Positions 41,138 to 50,711 of a DNA stretch of 64,000 nucleotides are shown here, piece after piece (the first letter of the stretch is position 1; the number at the start of each line of letters is the position of its first letter). Made by a program: the position numbers and the translations under genes. The notes below the pieces were generated by a model, which saw nothing but the letters and a program-made list of their open reading frames with translations, did no database searches and was not told the DNA's origin. Source of the stretch: Rhodospirillales bacterium (GTDB lineage: Bacteria; Pseudomonadota; Alphaproteobacteria; UBA8366; Aestuariispiraceae); the NCBI GenBank assembly GCA_002696645.1, contig NZSA01000028.1:1-64000 (forward strand), read 5' to 3'.

Positions 41138-41917
41138 ATGGCCCTGAAGATCGCCGATCATTGGTTTGAACGCAAAACAATCGATGACGCGATTACCTTG
41201 CTTTGGGAACCTTATGTCGACCCGCTGATCCGCTGTAACATCTGGCATGTGCGCGGGCGGGATTTTGACCTTATGATCGATACCGGCCTTGGCATTGCCA
41301 GCCTGGCAGAGGCCGCACAGGACCTTCTGGAAAAGCCTGTCAAAGCCGTGGCAACGCACACCCATTACGACCATGTCGGCGGACACCACGAATTTCAGGA
41401 ATGCATCGTGCATAAGCTGGAGGAGGCGTCCCTGCGTAATGAGGATAAGAGCAACTTTGCGGGGCTGACCAAAGACACAATAGACCCCTATGTCGCAGAG
41501 AAGATCGAAGCGTCCGGCTATAAGTTAAAAGATGTTCTGGTTACCGCGATCCCGAAAAAAGGGTTCAATCTGGCAGACTATGAGTTGAAGGGCGTCCAGA
41601 ACAAAATCACCACGGTTGAAGCGGGCGATGTTATCGATCTGGGCGATCGGCAGTTTGAAATCCTGCACCTGCCGGGCCATTCTCCAGGCAGCATTGGCTT
41701 ATGGGAGGCGAAGAGCGGCACCCTGTTTTCTGGCGATGCGATCTATGATGGTCCGCTGATCGAAACCCTGCCCGGGGCAGACTTGGACCAATACATCGCG
41801 ACCCTTAGGACACTGATGGATATTCCAGCAACCGTTGTTCATGCCGGTCACGACCCCAGCTTTGGCCGTGACACGCTGCAACAGATTGCCCGCAAATATC
41901 TGACTATGTGGGCCTGA
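41138..41917 (+). CDS. MBL-fold metallo-hydrolase
   Basis: A 259-residue metallo-beta-lactamase-fold enzyme. ATHTHYDHVGGHHEF near residues 66-80 is the HxHxDH metal motif, HLPGHSPGSIGL near 175 gives the next His, LFSGDAIYDG near 193 the bridging Asp, and VVHAGHDPSFG near 230 the last His. The substrate is unknown. MALKIAD was chosen as start because GGAGGACAGC precedes it; the frame is open further upstream through the duplicated segment. Position as last gene of the gentisate-type operon suggests an accessory hydrolytic role, but it is not a gentisate dioxygenase. Confidence 0.88.
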   Translation: MALKIADHWFERKTIDDAITLLWEPYVDPLIRCNIWHVRGRDFDLMIDTGLGIASLAEAAQDLLEKPVKAVATHTHYDHVGGHHEFQECIVHKLEEASLRNEDKSNFAGLTKDTIDPYVAEKIEASGYKLKDVLVTAIPKKGFNLADYELKGVQNKITTVEAGDVIDLGDRQFEILHLPGHSPGSIGLWEAKSGTLFSGDAIYDGPLIETLPGADLDQYIATLRTLMDIPATVVHAGHDPSFGRDTLQQIARKYLTMWA

Positions 41918-41918
41918 T

Positions 41919-42959
41919 CTAGGCGCGCGGCACCTGTTGGGTGATGCAATGAATACCACCCCCGCCCGTCGCTAAGGCATCAACTGACACGGCCACAATT
42001 TCGCGACCAAACATCACATCCTCGAAAACCTCGCGGGCGACATCATCGGCGGGAATGCCATATCGGGGCATGATGAAACCACCATTGGCGATATAGCCAT
42101 TCAGATAGGATCGGCAGAATTTATCGCTGTCCGATTCTGCCTCCAATGCTTCCGGGATCAGGGTCATATGGATTGAACGGCCCTGCGCATCCGTTTGCCC
42201 ATCCAGTGCGGCAATGTTGGCGCGTTTAATCTCTCCCCAGGGATCGCCCGGCTCGTCCCCATCTTCTATCAGGACCTGGCCCGGCGCGACAAACATCGCA
42301 ATGCCATCAATATGGCCATTTGTTTCTGTCTCTAACTCATTGCCCGGCAGCCAAATAACTTTCTTCACCCCCAGCATGGCTTTCAGTTCCGCCTCAATCT
42401 CATCGCGCGACCAGTCGGGGTTTCGGTTTGCATTGGGGAAACAGGTCTCGGTGGTCAGCAAGGTGCCTTCCCCATCGACGCAAATACCCCCACCTTCCGC
42501 AATCAGTTTGGAATGAAACTGCCGCGCGCCAGTCTTGGACAACACGAATTCCGAAAACGCATTATCCGAATCATACGGGTGATAGGTTTCCCCCCAGGCA
42601 TTGAAGGTAAAATTAACCCCCGCACGATTGCCTTTGCCATCGACCAAAAAACAGGGGCCTGCATCCCGCGCCCAGGAATCATCAATGGGTATTTCCGCCA
42701 AGGTGATATCGCTGCCAAGGCGATTGCGGGCATCTTTCACAGTGCCTGGCGGAACGGCCATGGTGACAGGTTCGAATCGTGCAATCGCATGAGCAATTGC
42801 AACATAATCCTGCTTCACCGCCTCGATATCGCTCCAAACTTCCTGGCGGCAGGGCCACATCATCCAACAGCCGTCATGCGGTGCCCATTCAGCCGGCATA
42901 TAAAACCCGCATTCCGCTGGAGTTTCAGCCTGTGTCACGGCATCAACACCCTTTGTCAT
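41919..42959 (-). CDS. aguA: Agmatine deiminase (peptidyl-arginine-deiminase family)
   Basis: A 346-residue enzyme converting agmatine to N-carbamoylputrescine. MPAEWAPHDGCWMMWP near residues 17-32, IDDSWARDAGPCFLV near 85-99, KLIAEGGGICVDGEGTLLTTE near 150-170, ETNGHIDGIAMFV near 215 and the catalytic Cys in ATGGGGIHCITQQ close to the C-terminus are all present. The start MTKGVD lies 20 bases after the ABC ATPase stop; ribosome binding is weak, so it may depend on read-through from upstream. It is the last gene of an oligopeptide-type transporter operon. Confidence 0.92.
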   Translation of the reverse strand: MTKGVDAVTQAETPAECGFYMPAEWAPHDGCWMMWPCRQEVWSDIEAVKQDYVAIAHAIARFEPVTMAVPPGTVKDARNRLGSDITLAEIPIDDSWARDAGPCFLVDGKGNRAGVNFTFNAWGETYHPYDSDNAFSEFVLSKTGARQFHSKLIAEGGGICVDGEGTLLTTETCFPNANRNPDWSRDEIEAELKAMLGVKKVIWLPGNELETETNGHIDGIAMFVAPGQVLIEDGDEPGDPWGEIKRANIAALDGQTDAQGRSIHMTLIPEALEAESDSDKFCRSYLNGYIANGGFIMPRYGIPADDVAREVFEDVMFGREIVAVSVDALATGGGGIHCITQQVPRA

Positions 42960-42978
42960 TCTATCTATGAACGTCGAA

Positions 42979-45087
42979 TTACGCGCTTGGTTGGCTTGAA
43001 GGTTTTGCCTTATCAGTCCGCTTTGAATTGACCACGATGACGGGTTCCATCTTGTCAAAGATTTCCTGCGCCAGATGACACTTCACATAATGCCCATCGC
43101 CCAGTTTCACCTGTTTCGGAACCTCAGTGTTACACCGATCATTCGGAACTGAGTCTCGGCGTTGGCATCGCGTGACGAAAGGACAGCCCTTTGGCGGATT
43201 CAAGGCAGACGGAATGTCGCCTTCCAGAACAATGCGACGTTTTTCAACCGATGTGTCTGCAATCGGCACAGCCGACAACAGGGCTTCCGTATAGGGATGA
43301 TAGGGCGGGCTGAACACCTGTTCAGTCGACCCCGATTCAACGATATGACCCAGATACATAACCACAACACGGTCGGCCAAATAGCGAACCACAGACATAT
43401 CATGACTGATGAACAGCATCGTCGTGCGGGACTGGCGCTGAATATCCATCAGCAATTCAGTCACCGCGGCCTGAACGGAAACGTCCAGTGCAGAAACCGG
43501 CTCATCCGCAACAACAACTTCCGGTTCGCCAGCAAAGGCCCGGGCAATCCCAATACGCTGTTTCTGACCACCCGATAACTGTCGCGGCATGCGTGTCGCG
43601 AATTCACGCGGCAACTTTACCAGATCCAGCAATTCCAGCATGCGCTCCTGTCGTGCCGCGGTATTCTCCCCAATATTAAACTTCTCCAGAGTACGAACAA
43701 TCTGACCACCTACCGATTGGCTGGGATTGAGCGTATCGAACGGATTCTGGAAAATCATTTGAATTGACGCAACCGTGCGGCTGGTGCGCTGGTTGACAGC
43801 GACCCTGCCGATTTCCTGACCGCTGAGCAGCGCATCACCCGCAGTGGAGGTTTCCAAACCCAGAAGGATCTTGGCCAGCGTGGATTTCCCGCATCCGGAT
43901 TCCCCAACGATGGCGACAGTTTCCGCCTCGCGTGCGTCCAATGAGATATCCTCATTGGCTTTAACCGTCAGATTTCGATTGCCGCCAAAGATCGAACCGC
44001 CGCCGACTTCATACCATTTCTTCAGTTTCCGTACGTCCAGAACGACGTCACCGGATTTCACTGGTTCAGAAATAACATGTTCAACAGGCGGTGCTTCCCA
44101 ATCGATCTCCTTGATCCGCTCGCATCTGCTGAAATGGCGATCATCCTCAGAAACCACAGACATATGAACATCACCGATGTCGCATATATCCGCCTTAAAA
44201 TGATCACAGCGCGGTCCGAAATTGCACCCGCGTGGGCGCTGATGCGGCAGCGGCAACTGCCCGCGTATTGGCACCAATGGCCGCTGATTCTTATCAGCAC
44301 CGGGCAACGGAATCGAATTCAACAACCCCTTGGTATAGGGATGGCGCATCTCATCAAACACACCTTTGATTGAACCTGTTTCCACAGCCTCCCCAGAATA
44401 CATAACCGTGATGCGGTCACAGGTATCCAGGATCAGCCCCAGATTATGGGATACGAAAATCATCGAAGTCCCGTAATTTTCCGCCAGTTCTTTGACCAAT
44501 TCAACGATACCGGCTTCGACGGTGACATCCAGGGCCGTGGTTGGCTCATCCAACAGCAACAGTGACGGCTTGGACAACAGACCCATGGCGATCACCACAC
44601 GTTGCTGCTGCCCCCCTGATAGCTGGTGCGGATAGGCATTGAACACACGTTGAGGATCGGGAAGCTTCACCGCCCCCAAAATTTCAATTACCATTTCCGC
44701 CGCTTCAGATTGGGACTTGCCCTCGTGAAGCATTGGCACTTCCATCAACTGTCGACCGATCTTCATGGCCGGGTTCAATGACGCCATCGGCTCCTGATAG
44801 ATCATCGCGATCTCGTTGCCACGCAAATGGCGATATTCCTCATCCGAAATCTGGGTCAGGTCCTTGCCTTTGAACTTTATAGAGCCGCTCATAATACGAC
44901 CGTTCTTGCCCAGATCCCCCATGATTCCCAAGGAAACGGTAGACTTACCGCAACCAGATTCTCCCACCAGTCCCATGGTTTCACCCGGCATCACAGTGCA
45001 GGAAAAATCCATAACGGCTGGAATTTCCCCAGCCCGGGTGAAGAACGAAATGTTCAGGTCTTTGATCTCCAGAATAGGCTCTACCAT
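42979..45087 (-). CDS. Fused oligopeptide-type ABC ATPase (DppD-DppF)
   Basis: A 702-residue protein carrying both nucleotide-binding domains of a peptide-type importer. The first half has GESGCGKST near residue 39, LSGGQQQRVVIAMGL and LLLLDEPTTALDVT, and ends in an oligopeptide-type Cys-rich tail (RGCNFGPRCDHFKADIC). The second half repeats the set (GESGCGKST near 400, LSGGQKQRIGIARAF, VVADEPVSALDVS) with a second Cys tail (CPFVTRCQRRDS). The two halves are separate genes in many bacteria. It follows the DppC-like gene after nine bases. Confidence 0.94.
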   Translation of the reverse strand: MVEPILEIKDLNISFFTRAGEIPAVMDFSCTVMPGETMGLVGESGCGKSTVSLGIMGDLGKNGRIMSGSIKFKGKDLTQISDEEYRHLRGNEIAMIYQEPMASLNPAMKIGRQLMEVPMLHEGKSQSEAAEMVIEILGAVKLPDPQRVFNAYPHQLSGGQQQRVVIAMGLLSKPSLLLLDEPTTALDVTVEAGIVELVKELAENYGTSMIFVSHNLGLILDTCDRITVMYSGEAVETGSIKGVFDEMRHPYTKGLLNSIPLPGADKNQRPLVPIRGQLPLPHQRPRGCNFGPRCDHFKADICDIGDVHMSVVSEDDRHFSRCERIKEIDWEAPPVEHVISEPVKSGDVVLDVRKLKKWYEVGGGSIFGGNRNLTVKANEDISLDAREAETVAIVGESGCGKSTLAKILLGLETSTAGDALLSGQEIGRVAVNQRTSRTVASIQMIFQNPFDTLNPSQSVGGQIVRTLEKFNIGENTAARQERMLELLDLVKLPREFATRMPRQLSGGQKQRIGIARAFAGEPEVVVADEPVSALDVSVQAAVTELLMDIQRQSRTTMLFISHDMSVVRYLADRVVVMYLGHIVESGSTEQVFSPPYHPYTEALLSAVPIADTSVEKRRIVLEGDIPSALNPPKGCPFVTRCQRRDSVPNDRCNTEVPKQVKLGDGHYVKCHLAQEIFDKMEPVIVVNSKRTDKAKPSSQPSA

Positions 45088-45096
45088 GGTGACCTC

Positions 45097-46248
45097 CTAA
45101 TCCTTGAGCGACTGCTCGCGCAGCGCATCAGCAAGCAAGTTAAGACCCAGAACGAATGACATCAGGGCAATGGCAGGGGGCAGCGCAGGGTGATAATACA
45201 GGCGCAGCAATCGACTGCCTTCCTTGATCGTCGTCCCCCAATCCGGGCTTTCCGGCACCAGGCCCAACCCGAAATACCCCAAAGTTCCAAGCAGAATGGT
45301 CGTATATCCGATCCGAAGACAGGCATCGACGATCAACGGCCCGCGCGCATTGGGCAGAATCTCCCACAACATGACATAAAAGGGGATTTCCCCGCGCGTC
45401 TGTGCGGCAGCCACATAGTCACGGGTGGCGATATCCATCGTCAGCCCCCGCACGATCCGGAACACGCCTGGGCTGGAAGCAAAGACAACCGCCACGAAAA
45501 TGTTCAATTCGTTGGGCTCCAGCGACAAGACACCGAACGGATCCGCATCAAACACCAGGCTGACATAAACCCAGCCGCCAAAAATCAGCACGAATGCAAG
45601 CTGCCAGATCAGTTTCTGCGGCCGTTCACGAAAGCGGCTGTAAAACAGCATGCCAAAAAACAGGATCGGGAAAATGAAGAAGACACCCGCCATGGATTGC
45701 GGCAAGGCAGTCTCTCTGATCCCAGGCGTCACCAGCAGGTAGAACAACAGGATGACCGGAAAGGCCAGAACCATATTGGCCAGAAACGACAAAATGCTAT
45801 CGATCTTGCCCCGGTAATATCCGGCTGGAAGTCCCAGGGAAATACCGACGACAAAGGCAAACATTGTCGCAGCAGGCGCAATGACCATGACAATCTGGCT
45901 GCCCGAAATCATCCGGCTAAAGACGTCCCGACCAAACTTGTCGCCTCCCAGATACTGCACCAAACCCGTGGTCGGTTCGATAACGCCGGGGCCCTTATTC
46001 TTCAGCATTGCAAACTGATCCAAGGGGCTGAAGGGCGAGATAAAATCAGCATACAGGGCACAGAACAGCCAGAAAAACACGATGAACAACCCGATCAACC
46101 CGGCGGGGCTCTCATAAATCCGACCATACAAAGACAGCTTCTTGTGAAATTTCCAGCTTAACCCCATAACCACAAGGATGGATATCCAGACAGGGATTAA
46201 CTGCGTGAAAAGTCCAAGGACGATTTGTCCAAATCCGACATATTCCAT
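45097..46248 (-). CDS. Oligopeptide-type ABC permease (DppC-like)
   Basis: A 383-residue permease with an N-terminal OppC_N-like region (YESPAGLIGLFIVFFWLFCALYADFISPF), a loop with KFGRDVFSRMISGSQIVM and the coupling segment AAQTRGEIPFYVMLWEILPNARGPLIVDACLRIGYTTIL near 285-325. It is longer than most DppC proteins because of an extra roughly 60-residue hydrophobic part in the middle (VFFIFPILFFGMLFYSRF and following). It pairs with the DppB-like gene nine bases upstream. Confidence 0.92.
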   Translation of the reverse strand: MEYVGFGQIVLGLFTQLIPVWISILVVMGLSWKFHKKLSLYGRIYESPAGLIGLFIVFFWLFCALYADFISPFSPLDQFAMLKNKGPGVIEPTTGLVQYLGGDKFGRDVFSRMISGSQIVMVIAPAATMFAFVVGISLGLPAGYYRGKIDSILSFLANMVLAFPVILLFYLLVTPGIRETALPQSMAGVFFIFPILFFGMLFYSRFRERPQKLIWQLAFVLIFGGWVYVSLVFDADPFGVLSLEPNELNIFVAVVFASSPGVFRIVRGLTMDIATRDYVAAAQTRGEIPFYVMLWEILPNARGPLIVDACLRIGYTTILLGTLGYFGLGLVPESPDWGTTIKEGSRLLRLYYHPALPPAIALMSFVLGLNLLADALREQSLKD

Positions 46249-46257
46249 AGCTGCCTC

Positions 46258-47295
46258 CTATCGCACGCGAATTCGAGGATTGAGGTAGGCATATCCAATA
46301 TCGGATATCATCTGGGTCGACAGAACGACCAGAACTGAAACGATTGAGCAGCTTAGCAGCATATCAATATCGTTGTTCCCTGCCGCTTCAACCAATACCC
46401 AGCCAAACCCCTGATAACGGAACATAACCTCGACGATGACAACGCCCGTCAGCAACCAGGGAAATTGCAGCATGATAACCGTGAAGGGGGCGATCAGGGC
46501 ATTACGCAATGCATGGCGCAGCACCACGGTGTGAAACTTCAGACCTTTCAGTCGGGCGGTCCGGATATATTGCGAGGTCATGACTTCCGCCATAGAGGCC
46601 CGCGTCATGCGCGCAATGTAACCCATGCCATAGATGGCCATCGTCATTACCGGCAGGGAGAAGTTATAGAATGTCGGGCCTTGCGTAGTCGCAGTTACCG
46701 CCGATCCATTCAGCCAGCCAAGCCAGGACGCAAAAATAACCGTAAAGACAACACCAGACACATATTCCGGTGTGGCTGTGGACGTAATGGAAACGACAGA
46801 AAGTGCGCGGTCCGTATTCGTCCCCTCACGCATTCCAGCCAAAATTCCGATTACCAGGGCAGACGGAACCATCGTCACCATAACCCAGAACATCAAAATA
46901 CCGGTAGCCTGTAATGCAGGCAAAAGCCTTTCATGGATTGGCTGCCGAAACATCGTCGAACACCCCAGATTGCCCTGCAGAATACCGGAATAGGTCGCAA
47001 ATGGAGGTTCGTCACAGAAGGTAAATCTTGGTTTTGGCTCTCCCGTATCAACGTCACGCGCGGGTTGCTTTTCCATAACGCCCAACCACTGCGCATAACG
47101 TTCCAGGAACGGTTCTCGATACCCGTTATAGTCCAACCAACGTTCAATCATCTCATCAGACGCGCGCATGTTTGTCTGGCTAATGGACAGTTTTCGAAGG
47201 TTCGGTTCCAGATTGACCAGAAAAAAAACAATGAGCGTCAGGCACAGCATCGTCAGAAGCATGGCCCCAAAACGATTGGCTAACAAACGAAGCAT
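46258..47295 (-). CDS. Oligopeptide-type ABC permease (DppB-like)
   Basis: A 345-residue permease. The N-terminus MLRLLANRFGAMLLTMLCLTLIVFFLVNLEP is the typical DppB/OppB first helix; GILAGMREGTNTDRAL, YIARMTRASMAEVMTSQYIRTARLKGL (about 225-252) and LRNALIAPFTVIMLQFPWLLTGVVIVE follow. A roughly 75-residue periplasmic insert after helix 1 (WLDYNGYREPFLERYAQWLG) is usual. It is separated from the binding-protein gene by 135 bases that contain a perfect hairpin. Confidence 0.93.
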   Translation of the reverse strand: MLRLLANRFGAMLLTMLCLTLIVFFLVNLEPNLRKLSISQTNMRASDEMIERWLDYNGYREPFLERYAQWLGVMEKQPARDVDTGEPKPRFTFCDEPPFATYSGILQGNLGCSTMFRQPIHERLLPALQATGILMFWVMVTMVPSALVIGILAGMREGTNTDRALSVVSITSTATPEYVSGVVFTVIFASWLGWLNGSAVTATTQGPTFYNFSLPVMTMAIYGMGYIARMTRASMAEVMTSQYIRTARLKGLKFHTVVLRHALRNALIAPFTVIMLQFPWLLTGVVIVEVMFRYQGFGWVLVEAAGNNDIDMLLSCSIVSVLVVLSTQMISDIGYAYLNPRIRVR

Positions 47296-47388
47296 CGGCT
47301 CCCCCCAAACTGCGTGAAGTGCGGATAGGACCTGTACTAGGGACCGATTCGGCCCCTATCCCCTAAGCAAAAACGAATATAAGCGAAA

Positions 47389-47417
47389 ACAGGAGGGATC
47401 TGATAGATCCCTCCTGT
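47389..47417 (-). terminator. Perfect 13-bp hairpin after the binding-protein gene
   Basis: ACAGGAGGGATCT (47389-47401) and AGATCCCTCCTGT (47405-47417) are exact inverted repeats with a three-base loop. On the minus strand the stem is followed by TTTTCGC, a short T-tract. It lies 13 bases after the stop of the binding-protein gene and before the permease genes, so it probably gives partial termination or protects the upstream mRNA, raising binding-protein levels. Confidence 0.7.
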
Positions 47418-47430
47418 CGCTAATGAACGC

Positions 47431-49086
47431 TTACGCTTCGTCTAGCCATGCATCATGGAAATGCTGTTCCATTGTCTGCTGCATTTTATAGCCTTTAAGG
47501 GCCGGGGTGTGGTGGCAATACACCGCACGCCAGTAAGGCTGAACGATAACACCGCTTTCCAGCAGCAATGTCTCAACCTCTTCCATAAGGACCTTACGCT
47601 TCTCAGCATCAGCAATGGTCAATGCCTTACCCAAAGCCTCATCAAACTTTGGATCGTTGTGGGCGGATTCGTTCCAGGCTTCGCCAGAACGATAGGCCAG
47701 GCTCAAGACCTGAACACCCAGCGGGCGCATGTTCCAGTTCGTGATTGAATACGGATACTTGGTCCAATCGTTCCAGAACGTGGAACCAGGCAAGATCGTC
47801 CGTTTGATCTGGAAACCGCATTCCCGCAATTGAGCGGCGATCGCATCCCCGGAATTCCGGCGATAATCATCGTCAATCGTGATCAGTTCATGCTCGTAAT
47901 CCATCATATTGGCTTCCGTCATCAGACGGCGTGCTTCTTCCGGATCCCGCTTGAACGGCGTCAAAGCAAAGTATTCCGGGTGAATCGGCGCAACATGGTG
48001 GTTTTCTGCAACTGATCCCAGACCAGCATACCCCAAGGCCAGAACAACATTGTTGTCCACGCCCAATTGCAATGCCCGACGGACGCGAACATCGTCATAA
48101 GGTTTGTTGTCTGTGTTGGTACGACAGACGATGGTCGCTGCGGTGATTGCCTCGGATTTCACAAGCGTGCCCAGGCTGTCCAAGACTTCCACGAAATCTG
48201 CCGTGGTTTCATAGTTCAATTGAACTTCGCCGGATTCATAAGCGGCAACCTGAGCCGCCGGGTCCGTTCCATAATCGGTCCAGGTGATGCCATCCAGATA
48301 GCTCTCACCGCGCCACCACTTGCCATTGGTCCGACGCTTGACTTCAGCGCGCGCGCCAACTTCCAGCGACACCAATTCAAAAGCGCCTGTTCCAACCGGC
48401 CATTCGGACAGTTTCGCGCCGTTCTTGTCGAAATCACGGTGCACAATCAAGGCAGGATAGTCGACCATACCAGGGATAATCGTGATGTCAGGCTGGTTCA
48501 GCGTTAATTTGACCGTATGCTCATCCACGATGGTAACCGCACCGTCCCGCGCCTTGCCGGTATCCGGGTCGACCAGTGAAGACATACGCGCCGCCATTGA
48601 GTTGCCTTCTACGGCCTTGTCACACCAACGTGTAATGTTATGGGCGACATCTTCGGCCGTCAGCATGTCACCATTATTCCAGGTAACACCCTTGCGGACA
48701 TTCAGAACATATTCTGTTGCGTCATCATTGACAGACCAGTCTTCCAGCAACCAAGGCTCAAACGTATAGTCTGTCGTATACAGCACCAGGGGCTCAACAA
48801 ATTGACGCGCCACATTGGCCATTTCCGACCAGTCAAACGTGCGTGGGTCATCAACACGACGAACGTTTGCAGCAACCCGCAGAACACCGCCTTTTTTAGG
48901 GGTTTCTGCTTTTGCCTGTTTCGGTACAGTCAGGCCCAGCATGCCATAGGCCGCAGCGGTGGTCGCACCAAACGCTGTCGCCAAGGCAAGAAATTCACGA
49001 CGCCCCATCGCGCCAGAGCGCGCTTCTTCAGCCCACATGCCAATGGCTTTATGCAGTGGCTTTCCATTCCGATCCCGATAATTCAT
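47431..49086 (-). CDS. Oligopeptide-type ABC substrate-binding protein, Tat-exported
   Basis: A 551-residue SBP_bac_5 protein. Residues about 28-50 hold a twin-arginine-type signal ([22 protein letters not shown], ending near KQAKAE), implying export in folded form. The mature part shows [46 protein letters not shown] (about 110-155), the family signature. Ligands of this group include peptides, opines, polyamines and sugars. Agmatine deiminase at the end of the operon makes an agmatine- or arginine-related ligand attractive, but unproven. GGGAGA precedes the ATG. Confidence 0.93.
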   Translation of the reverse strand: MNYRDRNGKPLHKAIGMWAEEARSGAMGRREFLALATAFGATTAAAYGMLGLTVPKQAKAETPKKGGVLRVAANVRRVDDPRTFDWSEMANVARQFVEPLVLYTTDYTFEPWLLEDWSVNDDATEYVLNVRKGVTWNNGDMLTAEDVAHNITRWCDKAVEGNSMAARMSSLVDPDTGKARDGAVTIVDEHTVKLTLNQPDITIIPGMVDYPALIVHRDFDKNGAKLSEWPVGTGAFELVSLEVGARAEVKRRTNGKWWRGESYLDGITWTDYGTDPAAQVAAYESGEVQLNYETTADFVEVLDSLGTLVKSEAITAATIVCRTNTDNKPYDDVRVRRALQLGVDNNVVLALGYAGLGSVAENHHVAPIHPEYFALTPFKRDPEEARRLMTEANMMDYEHELITIDDDYRRNSGDAIAAQLRECGFQIKRTILPGSTFWNDWTKYPYSITNWNMRPLGVQVLSLAYRSGEAWNESAHNDPKFDEALGKALTIADAEKRKVLMEEVETLLLESGVIVQPYWRAVYCHHTPALKGYKMQQTMEQHFHDAWLDEA

Positions 49087-49453
49087 TCATATTCTCCCAA
49101 GACGAGTTGCACGGTTGCACTTGCCTACCGCAAATGCCTCCCGCGGTGACAGTGTAGTCTTATTTGATGAAGAGTGTGACCCAAGAACCCCAACAACTCA
49201 ATGGTAACCTTAATAATCCATCTAGGTGTTACAGTTCAGTGCCCCAAAAATCTATAGCCTGCCCTCTCCCTCAATTCCTCAAATCCCAGCAAAAGTCTGA
49301 TTGCATCAGAATGCATCCGCCTGTGCCGTGGGATCATCACACCCTAAACACTGCGGGAAAAAATGGAAGCTGTATGGTCAAAATTTCACATAAATTGTAC
49401 AATTAGCGTCATTCTGCGGCTCTTAATGACTGGAAACGATTCTAAATTTCATA
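49087..49453. other. Intergenic region upstream of the transporter operon
   Basis: These 367 bases between the binding-protein gene start and the aminotransferase stop hold no ORF with recognisable content. They should contain the promoter of the minus-strand transporter operon; no clear -35/-10 pair stands out. GATTGCATC and GAATGCATC occur near 49301 and 49310 as a close near-repeat. I saw no riboswitch, tRNA or terminator. Confidence 0.5.
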
Positions 49454-50653
49454 TTACTTTAAAATTCCACCGTCGCTGATTGAATGTGCCTTCAAACGCT
49501 CAGATAACGCATAAATCCCGGATTCATCCACATTGGCAAAAGCGGCACGCAAATATCGTTCCTGCGCAATTCCGAAGATTGGTCCCGGCAGCATGAATAT
49601 CGCCTGATCCCGAACTAGCATACGTGCGACATCAGCCGCTGTCCTGTCGGGATATGGATGTTCCAGATAGGCAAAGAAGGCACCCCGGGATCGCAAACGG
49701 TACCCCCCTGGATTTCCATCGAAAGCCTGATCCAGCGCTGCGACGCGATTGATCATTTCATCCCGCCGCTGACGTTTCCATTGTGCCAGATTTTCAAGGC
49801 CATACAGCGCTGCCAATTGACCGATATGGCTTGGACAAATCGTCACCGTGTCCGCGATCTTGCCAATTGCCGCCATAATACGGGGTCCCGCAGTCAACGC
49901 GCCGACACGATATCCAGTCAGGCTATAGGCCTTCGAAAAACTGTACAAATGCACAAATCCATCCTGCCATCGGGGATCAGAGAAAAGGTCATGGGGAGGC
50001 GGTCCATCGGGCAGAAAATCCCGATATGTTTCGTCGATCATCAGGGCAATCTGTTTGCGGTAGGCCAGATCAAAAAATGCCTGCACCAATTCCGGACTGT
50101 AAACTGTTCCTGTCGGATTGTTCGGACTGACCAGCAAAATGGCCCGTGTGCGTGGCCCGATCAGTGCTTCCGCCTCCTTCGGATCAGGCAAAAGCCCTGC
50201 CGGTCCAGCATGACAGGGAAGCGGCACGACCCGGATTCCCTGCATCGTGCACCACATTTCGTGATTAAAGTAACAGGGTTGCGGAACAATGATTTCATCG
50301 CCGGGCCCCGCCAAAGCCATTACAGCCATGCAGAAAGCATGGTTTCCGCCCGCACTGATCGCCACATCTTCTGGACCAACCTGCCCCTCATAATCCCGCG
50401 ACAGCGTTTCAGCGAACAGTTCCCTCAGCGGTTCGATACCCAGAATTGGTGTATAAAATGCGGTCTCAACTTTTTGTGCCGCAATCGCCATGGCATCCCG
50501 CAAACTCTCCGCCGGGGGATAGCTTGGCACGGCTTGCGCCAGATTCAAAAGCGGACGCCGCGGCGTGATTCCGGCTTCCGCCAACCAGGACATGGCCTCT
50601 GGGATGGGGGGCTCCGCTGTTGCTGAAACATTGGGGTTTAGGTGGATCGGCAT
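49454..50653 (-). CDS. Pyridoxal-phosphate aminotransferase, class I/II
   Basis: A 399-residue fold-type I aminotransferase. NLAQAVPSYPPAESLRDAM and AFYTPILGIEPLRELFA near residues 38-80 form the substrate region. SAGGNHAFCMAVMAL near 110, VSPNNPTGTVYSPE near 175 (Asn and Gly of the PLP site), MIDETYRDFL near 206 and the catalytic Lys in HLYSFSKAYSLTGYRVG near 235 are present. The substrate cannot be assigned; aspartate/aromatic-type and methionine-type members share this pattern. It stands between two gaps and is minus-strand like its neighbours. Confidence 0.92.
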   Translation of the reverse strand: MPIHLNPNVSATAEPPIPEAMSWLAEAGITPRRPLLNLAQAVPSYPPAESLRDAMAIAAQKVETAFYTPILGIEPLRELFAETLSRDYEGQVGPEDVAISAGGNHAFCMAVMALAGPGDEIIVPQPCYFNHEMWCTMQGIRVVPLPCHAGPAGLLPDPKEAEALIGPRTRAILLVSPNNPTGTVYSPELVQAFFDLAYRKQIALMIDETYRDFLPDGPPPHDLFSDPRWQDGFVHLYSFSKAYSLTGYRVGALTAGPRIMAAIGKIADTVTICPSHIGQLAALYGLENLAQWKRQRRDEMINRVAALDQAFDGNPGGYRLRSRGAFFAYLEHPYPDRTAADVARMLVRDQAIFMLPGPIFGIAQERYLRAAFANVDESGIYALSERLKAHSISDGGILK

Positions 50654-50711
50654 GGAAATACCCTAATAATTAGCCAGAAAACAACGCATCGAACACGGCA
50701 ATCGACGCACC

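Noticed and set aside
49087-49453. Riboswitch or small gene upstream of the peptide transporter operon
   Set aside because: I found no stable multi-stem structure, known motif or ORF with a ribosome binding site.
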